Of a stretch of DNA of 64,000 bases, positions 55,589 to 64,000 are shown in pieces. Below the pieces are notes generated by a model. It saw only the letters and a program-made list of their open reading frames with translations. It ran no database searches and was not told the origin of the DNA. The translations under genes and the position numbers were made by a program. The DNA comes from Vicia villosa (lineage: Eukaryota > Streptophyta > Magnoliopsida > Fabales > Fabaceae), in contig NW_026705328.1 in assembly GCF_029867415.1 (NCBI RefSeq), positions 310,001 to 374,000 on the forward strand, in the 5' to 3' direction. The number at the start of each line of letters is the position of its first letter. The stretch's first letter is position 1.

Positions 55589-56998
55589 CACAATGGTAAT
55601 TCTTCATCAATCAATGACTCAGGCAGTCACTGTTCACTTCCAACAAATCAAAGATTCAGGATCACACGACTTGTTCAAAAGAAAAGAATGAATCAAAAAG
55701 AAAAGAATGAAGAAAAAAAAGAGCCCGCTAAGTCAACAAGTTGAAAGCATGTGACTTAGGCAAAAGTTAGGGCATCCCGGTGGACATCCCAATCAAAATT
55801 CAAAAGAATTTGTCCAGGCAAAAATTAGGGAAACAAAAAAAAAAGAAAAAGCAAAGCAAAAGCGAAAACAAGGATTACAAAATAAGAATCCTCATCAAAA
55901 GAACAAAGTCGTGCGATTCCTCACCAAAAACAAAAGGTAAAGTGACGGCCATGTCCGAACGCCTCATTTGATTCCTCAATCATTTCCAATTCCTCTTGAA
56001 AGATGAATGCTCGCATCGAGTTAACTGAACTTAGGACTGGAGAACATCACGAAGGGGGTGGCCACCAAATAATTTGAGCCTAAAAATCCTTTTTTCTAAA
56101 AACCGTGAAACTGGCCACGTTAGAACCCTTAAAAGTCCTAACTGAAACATGGGTTAATTCGAAGGCATACTGTAGCGAGCATACGGTAAGCTGACTCCTA
56201 GGAGTTTTGCTAAATGCTTGAGTTGGTATCACACCATCTATCTTTAACAAAAAATCGATGTTATGACATCCTTTTATAAAAAGTTTCTTTAAACTTCAGG
56301 ACAAACATACTCTTTGCATTAGAATTATATTTCTCATAATAAACATTCTTTGCATATGAACAAGTGCTTGACATCAAGGAAGCTTCCATCATGAACTTCA
56401 GATGAACAGTTTTATCCTCCTGAAGGACAGGTTGTCTTTCGAACTCCGTTGAGTAGAGGCAATTTCAAAGTCTGATCACCCTCAGGGACACAAAAGCATT
56501 TGAATACTTTGTCAAGCAAGTTTTCAGTCAATTTGAGGCAATCATGTCAAGATTCGAAAAATCTCTCAAAATGCTAAGCAATCAGGGGCATTCACCCAAG
56601 CACAGTCCAACCTACCTACAATACAAGTAAGGCAAGGGCATGGTGCCAAAATTCATGATACTGGGGCAAGTTGGTTTGATAGGCACAGATATCAGAAATT
56701 CCTTACGAGACGAATTTCTTTAAAGTCCCTACAGGATGGGGCAAGACACTATGCATTGGTATTTTATCCTCATCATGAGGTGTTTAGTTTAAAGTTCAGG
56801 TGTGAGCTAAACAAATTATGAACTTGAGAACCGTCAGGGTCATCATCCTCAGCAGTCAGATGCTAAAAGTCCAATCTTTAGTGGCATCTCTTTGCATTTC
56901 AGTGTGATTTTCAAATCCCTTCCAGAGGTTACAACTGTTGGTTATTGGTATCCCTCAACCAGAGTCCTGTCATGTGGACATCGATTTCCTTTTCTTCA
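55589..56998 (+). mobile_element. Element 4: 3'-region-like segment, right part
   Basis: Resumes 41708-43578 after Element 3 (CACAATGGTAATTCTTCATC). Contains GGGCATCCCGGTGGACATCC at 55771, block B2, and repeated GGGGCAAG/GGGGCATT words at 56580-56750 like those of Element 1 at 27880-28640. Short frames have no family resemblance. Confidence 0.75.
56020..56160 (+). other. Conserved non-coding block B2, Element 4 copy
   Basis: GTTAACTGAACTTAGGACTG, GAGAACATCACGAAGGGGGT, TTTGAGCCTAAAAATCC, AAAACCGTGAAACTGGCCAC, AAAAGTCCTAACTGAA. Confidence 0.85.
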
Positions 56999-57596
56999 TT
57001 TCCGACCCTCGTGTCGTGAGTTTATCTCCTTTCGGACCCTCGTGTCGTGAGTTTATCTCCTTTCCGACCCTCGTGTCGTGAGTTTGTCCCATTTCCGACC
57101 CTCATGTCGTGATTTTATCTCCTTCCCGACCCTCGAGTCGTGAGTTTATCTCCTTTCCGACCCTCGAGTCGCGAGTTTATCTCTTTTCCAACCCTCGAGT
57201 CGTGAGTTTATCTCCTTTCCGACCCTCAAGTCGTGAGTTTATCTCCTTTCCGACCCTCGTGTCGTGAGTTTATCTCCTTTTCGACCCTCGAGTCGTGAGT
57301 TTATCTCCTTTCCGACCCTCGAGTCGTGAGTTTATCTCCTTTCCGACCCTTGTGTCGTGAGTTTATCTCCTTTCCGACCCTCGTGGCGTGAGTTTATCTC
57401 CTTTCCGACCCTCGTGTCGTGAGTTTATCTCCTTTCCGACCCTCGAGTCGTGAGTTTATCTCCTTTCGACCCTCGAGTCGTGAGTTTATCTCCTTTCCGA
57501 CCCTCGAGTCGTGAGTTTATCTCCTTTCCGACCCTCGAGTCGTGAGTTTGTCTCCTTTCCGACCCTCGTGTCGTGAGTTTATCTCCTTTCCGACTG
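56999..57596 (+). repeat. 31-bp tandem array, about 19 units, abutting gag
   Basis: Unit TTTCCGACCCTCGTGTCGTG plus AGTTTATCTCC. Units alternate between CTCGTGTCGTGAG and CTCGAGTCGTGAG types. One unit at about 57455 lacks a base, and one at about 57020 is changed. It ends at 57596 and continues without a break into the gag frame. Unlike the other arrays, I see no convincing hairpin here. Confidence 0.95.
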
Positions 57597-59414
57597 AAGA
57601 CGAAGACTAAGAAAACCAAAGGAGTGATCAACCTGGGAAGATTCAAAGGTCATCCCAAGAGGGCCGAAGAAACTGGGATTCCTAAAGACGAGGAAGAGGA
57701 AAAGGAAGAAGATGATTTCAGTGTCAAGAACAACCATGGAAGCCATGTAGGTTCTGATGATCAAGAAGAAGAAGAAGAGTATCCTCAAGACGAGAATTAT
57801 CCTGATGAGAAGTATAGGCTACTAGAAGAGCGTCTGAGAAGCGTGGAAATTCAGAAGGTACCTGGGCTGGATTTTGAAGAGCTGGGACTCATTCCTGGGG
57901 TCGTTATTCCTCCAAAATTCAAAACTCCCGCCTTTGCTAAGTATGATGGAGTCTCCTGCCCCAAGATGCACTTGAGGTCTTATGTAAGGAAGATTCAGCC
58001 TCACACTACTGATAAGAAGCTCTGGATCCATTTCTTTCAAGAAAGCTTATTTGGAACTCAACTCGAATGGTACTATCAATTGGAGGGTACTAGCATCCGT
58101 ACTTGGGAAGATTTGGTAGTTGCTTTCTACAAGCAATACCAATATAATTCCGATCTCGCACCAACTCGCATGCAACTACAAAGCATGTCTATGGGACCTA
58201 AGGAAAGTTTCAAGGAGTATGCACAAAAGTGGAGAGATCTAGCTGGAAGAGTCCAACCTTCCTTGACTGATAGGGAATTGGTGGACATGTTCATGGGCAC
58301 GCTAACTGGGCCGTTCTATAGTCAATTGCTGGGTAGTTCCTCGTATGGGTTTACTGATCTTATCTTGACTAGAGAACGTGTTGAGAATGGTATTTGAAGT
58401 GGGAAGATTCAAGTAGGTGCATCTTCTAGTGCTGTAAAGAAACCCTATCATGGAAGAAATGAGTCTAATGCTGTTCATAGTCAGAGGGGTCATGGTAAGA
58501 ATGATCAGAATCAGTCTGTTAGCGTCGTCCTCATCTCTACTCCAACATCTCAACAAGCTCCTAGACAAGAGTATCCACGCAAGACTGATAAACCAAGGAG
58601 ACAATTCACCCCGATCAACATGCCTTTGTCTCAAGCCCTACAACATCTACTGAAGGCTAAACTGGTCACATTGAAGGATCCTCCGAAGTCTGTCAACACT
58701 GCGAGTCTAACTTATGATCCCAAAGCTACATGTGCTTACCATTCCAATGCTACTAGGCACAATGCAGACAATTGTTGGGCCCTGAGAAACAAAGTTCAAG
58801 ACATGATAGAAGCTGGCGAAATCGAGTTCGACACTCCAGAGACTCCTAATGTCATCACTGCTCCTATGCCAAAACATGACAAGACCGTTAACGCTATCAT
58901 GGACATCATCCATGTTTATGATGTGAGAGATCTGTCAACACCTCTCCCTGACATCAAGAGAAAGCTGCTGCAAGCTGGTTTATTTCCAGGTTGCGACCCA
59001 GGTTGTTATTACTGTGCATCCCTACCTCATGGTTGTGAGAATCTGAAAAGAGGTATCCAAGGCTGGATGGATCGTGGCACTATCAGATTTGAGAAGACCC
59101 CTTCTGTTGAAGATTTGTGCAAAGGTTTCTCTCGTGGCTTGAAAATCGAAGACGTCTCAGTGATTTCTAAAGTCCCGTTGAAGATCCCTACCAAGGCTCC
59201 TTTCAAGATTTCTGCTAAACCCCGTGTGGCCCCGATTATTATTACTAAACCCGGTCCAATGCCATATTCTTCTGATAAAGCTATCCCTTGGAATTATGGT
59301 GCCGAGGTCTATGTTCAAGGAGTTAAGCAAGAACTCGAATCTGATAAAGTTTCTGAAGATGCTAATCCTGATGTGGGTAATATTGTTGGAACTAGTAAAG
59401 TGACAAGAAGTTGA
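57573..59414 (+). pseudogene. gag: Element 4 gag, two in-frame stops, N-terminus replaced by repeat
   Basis: One frame runs from the last array unit to 59414, broken by TGA at 58395-58397 and closed by TGA at 59412-59414 (the same frame stays open beyond it). Codons about 30-75 are very acidic (runs of Glu/Asp). 57960-58390 is the retrotransposon gag domain (WIHFFQESL, W.DL...F..QY, EYAQKWRDLA, ELVDMFMGTL). A zinc knuckle-like C-x2-H-x5-H-x4-C is at 58731-58775 (CAYHSNATRHNADNC). The frame then runs into a Pro-rich linker with GCYYC and PWNYG motifs. No ATG with a usual gag start is visible; the first codons come from the 31-bp repeat. Element 1 keeps the typical gag N-terminus. Confidence 0.85.
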
Positions 59415-60645
59415 AGGGTGTTTTCTCCAGAGATCTCTCCGAACACTACTTCACCTGCCGTTACTATTACTCCAAATGATGATGCTCGTGGTAAAAGGCC
59501 ATTGCATGAACCTAAGGCTGTCACTGAAAACCCACCATCTGAAGAAACAAATGAGTTCCTGAAGATCATTCGCAAGAGTGATTATGACATTGTTAAACAA
59601 ATGGGGCATACTCCTTCCAAGATCTCTATGTTGTCACTCTTAAGTTGTTCCAAGACTCATGCCAAAGCTATGATGAAGTTTCTAGAGGCTGCTCATGTGC
59701 CACAAGAGATTTGTGTCGCTCAACTCGAGAATGTATCGCAAACCTGACGACTGACAATTACCTTGGTTTTTCTGATGCTGACTTGAGTCCTAGTGGAAAG
59801 AACCACAACAAGGCGCTACACATCTCCATTGAATGTGGGGGCACCACTCTAGCTCATGTGCTGGTTGACAATGGCTCGTCCCTGAATGTACTACCTAAGT
59901 TGGTGCTGGACAAACTCAAGGTTGACAGAATTGAGCTGAAATCCAGCGATGTGATAGTAAAAGCTTTCGATGGCACAATGAGTACTGTATATGGCGAGGT
60001 TGAGCTCCTGATCAGAGTAGGTTCCCAGACTTTCAATACTGTGTTCTATGTGATGGATATTCGTCCCGCCTATTCCTGTCTACTTGGACGTCCTTAGATA
60101 CATGGAGCAAATGATGTGACATCAACTCTCCATCAGAAACTGAAATATCCAGCAAAAGGCAAGATTGTTACTGTGTATGGTGAAGAAGAATATGTGGTGA
60201 GCTTCATAGATGAGACCAAGTATGTTGAATTCACTGGAGAAGCTTTTGAATCTCCCCGTCAAGTGTTCGAATTGGTCCCTCAAGTGGTTCCTGAGACTAA
60301 GCATGTCTACACTCCTCCTAAAGTTACTAGGGTTCCCCCTACAATGGCTTCTCTGAAAGACGCTAGGGCTGTGGTAGAAGAAGGTGGCTGCACTATCTGG
60401 GGGCAATTACCTGATATTCCGTACAAGTCCAACAAATGGGGTTTAGGCTGCACCGCTAAGGATCAGAAGGGAGAACAACATCCTTATCCAGAAGGTTTGA
60501 AGCATCATTTCATCAGTAAAGGAGTCAACGCCATAAGTGAAGATGAATATAATGGCAACCTGGACAAGTGGATCTCCCCTACATCAGACAAAGGGCTGGA
60601 CAACTGGAAGACTGAAGACATTGTTTCTATCTCCTATAGTCAGGA
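59415..60645 (+). pseudogene. pro: Element 4 linker and aspartic protease, frameshifted, one stop
   Basis: Continues the gag frame as far as TGA 59745-59747. A one-base shift near 59731 moves homology to the next frame, which reads through the protease: active-site region LVDNGSSLNVLPK with Asp codon at 59867-59869 (DNG in place of the usual DTG, common in this lineage as I recall it), and the conserved C-terminal LLGRP followed by TAG at 60095-60097. The frame reopens and continues to a splice donor at 60646. The enzyme would cleave the polyprotein in the particle. Confidence 0.85.
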
Positions 60646-60905
60646 GTAATTGCCGTTCTTAGTTTTATTTCTTGCTTTCCTTTATATTTCCAATTTTAAA
60701 TTCTGTATTTCAAATAAACAATGAACTCTAAAGCCGTGTGTCCCGCCCGAGGTACAATGGTCCATTGTTAGGGCTTGTCATTTCATAAGCATATTTTAAT
60801 TCAATAAAACATTGGACGTTTCGTATTCAAATTGTGTGTTCGCTTTTATTTTTCTTTACTTTTATAGCTACGTGTTCTGACACACACCCACATAATGCAC
60901 TGCAG
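60646..60905 (+). other. Predicted 260-nt intron between protease and reverse transcriptase
   Basis: Donor GTAATT at 60646 (exon end CAGGA), T-rich interior with branch-like TTCTGAC words near 60875, and acceptor CACTGCAG ending at 60905. Unspliced, the upstream frame stops at TAA 60647-60649. Removal joins GA (60644-60645) to A (60906) and puts the upstream frame exactly in the frame of the RT-side ORF. Ogre elements are known for an intron at this place. Confidence 0.7.
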
Positions 60906-62886
60906 ATCCATATCCACTCTGGATCCTATTGATAACGACTCTGCTATTGCTAAATATGACTTTGAAAATCCGATCTACCAAGCTGAGGATGAAGGTGAGG
61001 AAGATAGTGAAGTGCCTAGAGAACTTGCCAGATTACTAGAGCAAGAAGAGAAGACTATACAGCCGCACGAAGAGCCAATCGAGGTTGTGAACATAGGTAC
61101 TGACGAAGAAAAGAAAGAGATCAAGATAGGCGCTGAATTAGAGGATGTTGTCAAACAGAGATTTGTCCAGATGTTACGAGACAATGTTGAGATTTTTGCT
61201 TGGTCCTACGAAGATATGCCTGGGCTCGATACTGACATTGTGGTTCACCGTCTACCGATCAAAGAAAATAGTCCTCCAGTTAAATAGAAGTTACGAAGAA
61301 GCAGACCTGACATGGCTCAAAAGATCAAAGAGGAGGTTGAGAAACAGTTCAATGCCGGTTTCCTAAAAGTTGTGAGTTACCCACCATGGATCGCCAACAT
61401 AGTACCAGTGCCTAAGAAGGATGGGAAAGTCAGAATGTGTGTAGACTATAGAGATTTGAATCGAGCAAGTCCTAAAGATGATTTTCCCCTACCACATATT
61501 GACATTCTAGTTGATAGTACTGCGCAATGCAAGGTGTTCTCTTTCATGGATGGTTTCTCAGGTTATAATCAGATCAAGATGGCACCCGAAGACATGGAAA
61601 AAACAACTTTCACTACGCCTTGGGGCACCTTCTGTTACAAGGTCATGCCGTTTGGGTTGAAGAATGCAGAGGCAACATACCAACGTGCAATGGTAGCTCT
61701 GTTCCATGATATGGTTCACAAAGAAATAGAGGTCTATGTTGATGATATGATTGCGAAGTCCAACACTGAAGAAGAACATCTGGTCCATTTGCAAAAGTTG
61801 TTTGATAGGTTGAAGAAATACAAGCTGAGATTGAATCCGAACAAGTGTACTTTCGGCATAAGGTCTGGTAAGCTACTGGGTTTCATTGTCAGTAGTAAAG
61901 GTATTAAGGTTGATCCTGCAAAGGTAAAAGCCATTCAAGAAATGCCTCCTCCACGAAACGAGAAAGAAGTTAGAGGATTCCTGGGACGTCTGAACTACAT
62001 CGCTAGATTTATTTCCCATATGACCGCTACTTGTGAACCGATCTTCAAGCTACTAAGGAAAGATCAAGTAGTAAAGTGGAACGACCAATGTCAAGAAGCC
62101 TTTGACAAAATCAAGAAGTACCTGCAAGAACCTCCGATCATGATACCACCTGTTGAAGGAAGACCTCTAATTATGTACTTAACAGTGTTAGAGAACTCGA
62201 TGGGGTGCGTACTGGGGCAACATGACGAGTCTGGTCGAAAAGAGCATGCAATATACTACCTTAGCAAAAAGTTTACCGACTGTGAAACAAGATACTCACT
62301 GCTCGAGAAAACTTGTTGTGCTTTGGCATGGGCTGCTCGCCGACTGAGACAGTATATGTTGAACCACACCACTTTATTGATTTCTAGAATGGATCCTATC
62401 AAGTACGTGTTCGAAAAACCCGCTCTCTCTGGACGAATAGCAAGATGGCAAATGATATTAACAGAGTATGACATCCAATACACAACACAGAAAGCAATCA
62501 AAGGAAGTGTAGTGGCAGATCATTTGGCTCAACAAGCTGTGGACGACTATCAATCCATGAGTTTTGAATTCCCAGATGAAGATGTTATGCTTGTTACTAA
62601 TTATGAACAACCTGGCCCGGATGAAGGACCTGAACCAGGATCCCGATGGACTATGGTTTTTGATGGAGCATCGAATGCACTTGGTAATGGTATTGGTGCT
62701 GTAATTATCTATCCCGCAGGTGGGCACACCCCGTTCACAGCAAGACTATGTTTCGACTGTACCAACAATATGGCTGAGTATGAAGCATGTATCTTGGGAC
62801 TCAGAGCTGCTATCGACTTAAGAATCAAGTTCTTGGAAGTATATGGGGACTCTGCCCTAGTAATCAGTCAGATCAAAGGAGAATAG
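60906..62886 (+). pseudogene. pol: Element 4 reverse transcriptase plus two RNase H domains, two stops
   Basis: Acidic N-terminal linker, then RT from about 61330: VPKKDGKVRMCVDYRDLNRA, FMDGFSGYNQI, MPFGLKNA, and catalytic YVDD at 61735-61746. RNase H1 follows (about 62150-62460; AIYYLSKKFTDCETRYS), apparently without its first catalytic Asp (LTVLENSMGCVLGQ). A second, archaeal-type RNase H lies at 62650-62886: VFDGASNALGNG (Asp codon 62662-62664), NMAEYEA, GDSALV. Two RNases H in a row are a hallmark of plant Tat elements. Stops: TAG 61285-61287 and TAG 62884-62886, both in an otherwise open frame. It would copy RNA to DNA in the particle. Confidence 0.92.
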
Positions 62887-64000
62887 GACACAAAGCATCC
62901 TAATCTCATGCCTTACAAATACTTGGTGCTATCTTTAATTCCACACTTCGAGGAGATTACGTTTGAACATATCCCCCGAGAAGAGAATCAATTGGCAGAC
63001 GCCCTAGCTACCATGTCATCCATGTTCAAGGTCAGATGGGACAATGAGGCTCCTATAGTTATTATTGAAAGACATGACGAACCGGCATACTGCTACGAGA
63101 TACTTACTGACGAGGTCGAAGAAAAACCATGGTTTCATGAAGTAAAAAGATACCTCGAGAATCAAGAGTATCCTGAAGGGGCATCTATTAATGACAAGAA
63201 ATTCTTAAGAAGGTTTGCATCCAAGTTCTTTCTGAGCAATGGAACCTTATACAAGCGTAATCATGATTCAACCTTGCTTCGTTGTGTGAACAAGATGGAA
63301 GCAAAGGAAATCATGGAAGACATGCATGATGGTACTTTTGGAACCCATTCTAGCGGACACACTATGGCTAAAAATATTCTGAGAGCAGGTTACTACTGGT
63401 CCACTATGGAAACTGAATGCCACCAACATTCTAGAACATGCCACAAATGCCAGATATACGCCGATAAAGTACGCGTGCCTCCTGTTCCTCTAAATGTTCT
63501 GACTGCTCCTTGGCCTTTTGCAATGTGGGGCATTGACATGATCGGAGAAATCAAACCTACCACTTCCAATGGACACCGCTTCATCCTTGTGGCCATCGAT
63601 TATTTCACCAAATGGGTAGAGGCTGCTTCATTCGCCTCCATTACCAAGAATGTGGTGGCTCGATTCATTAAGCACAATCTTATTTGTCGGTACGGCATCC
63701 CCGAAAGGATTATCACAGACAATGGTACCAATCTGAACAACAAGATGATTACTGAGCTCTGCACACAGTTCAACATCAAGCACCACAATTCTTCTCCATA
63801 TAGACCAAAGATGAATGGCGCTGTGGAGGCCGCCAACAAGAATATAAAGAAGATTGTATAGAAAATGAATGTGACTTACAAGGATTGGCATGAGATGTTA
63901 CCATTTGCTCTTCATGGTTACCGTACTTCCGCACGTACATCAACTGGGGCAACCCCGTTCTCATTAGTCTATGGTATGGAAGCTATGTTGCCGATTGAAG
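62887..64000 (+). pseudogene. int: Element 4 integrase, one stop, runs off the window
   Basis: Same frame as RT. The start of the frame still completes RNase H 2 (HIPREENQLADALA at about 62970). An HHCC zinc finger follows (His codons 63325 and 63346; Cys codons 63439 and 63448). The catalytic core has Asp at 63535-63537 (GIDMIGE), Asp at 63718-63720 (ITDNGT) and Glu at 63826-63828, a D,D-35-E spacing. TAG at 63859-63861 interrupts; the frame continues with HGYRTS and TPFSLVYGMEA to the window end. The C-terminal part and 3' LTR lie outside. It would insert the cDNA into chromosomes. Confidence 0.93.

Noticed and set aside
56999..57596. Hairpin grammar in the 31-bp array
   Set aside because: Only the CTCGAG core is self-complementary, and alternate units lack it. 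No constant-loop/variable-stem pattern is visible.

Overview
This window looks like intergenic DNA from a very large, repeat-rich legume genome, probably tribe Fabeae (pea, vetch, lentil or grasspea group). I see no host gene, rRNA or ordinary tRNA gene. Nearly every base belongs to LTR retrotransposons. Most are of the Ty3/gypsy Tat (Ogre-like) type: LTRs of 2.1 to 4.8 kb, 5-bp target duplications, a primer-binding site of the TGGCGACTC type, a polypurine tract ending GGGGCAGC or GGGGCATC, long non-coding 3' regions full of tandem repeats, a second RNase H after the first, and an intron between protease and reverse transcriptase.

Layout. 1-4094 is part of a Tat-type LTR (+). At 4095 a different LTR (TGTAACATCC start) interrupts it. 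That LTR is itself split by Element 1 and by a solo Ty1/copia LTR, so its pieces lie at 4095-5532, 34459-34518 and 35735-35954. Element 1 (5533-34453, +, duplication GTTGG) has 3.3-kb LTRs and only an internally deleted gag. Its 5' LTR is interrupted by Element 2 (8648-24243, -, duplication ACGAG), which has near-identical 4.75-kb LTRs and no gag or pol. 34519-35729 is the solo copia LTR (-). 35955-38051 is a truncated Tat LTR joined to the 3' region and 3' LTR of another Tat element (38052-41707). From 41708 there is a Tat 3'-region-like segment, interrupted by Element 3 (43579-55583, -, duplication AATAC, 2.78-kb LTRs, no gag or pol). It resumes at 55589 and runs through a 31-bp tandem array directly into a decayed gag-protease-RT-RNaseH-RNaseH-integrase region (57573-64000, +), still open at the window edge. 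I call this host 'Element 4'.

How the parts fit. Only Element 4 carries enzyme domains, and it is broken by six in-frame stops and one frameshift. Elements 2 and 3 are young by LTR identity yet encode nothing recognisable, so they were presumably moved in trans by intact relatives elsewhere. The four elements share non-coding blocks (B1, B2 and, in two of them, hairpin module H), which makes these blocks candidates for cis-acting signals.

The most striking pattern is not coding. At least seven separate arrays, in LTRs, leaders and 3' regions of different elements, are built from short hairpins whose loop is constant while the stem changes from copy to copy and stays self-complementary. The clearest are 9342-9544 (repeated at 20190-20392), 29058-30725, 47680-48430 and 51340-51970. 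Also notable are tRNA-like segments at equivalent places in three LTR types, clustered AAATCGATTT palindromes in the Element 1 LTR, and a 260-nt intron at 60646-60905 that keeps the polyprotein in frame.

Limits: everything was read by eye. LTR divergence values are approximate, lineage names rest on recognised motifs, and no database or folding program was used.
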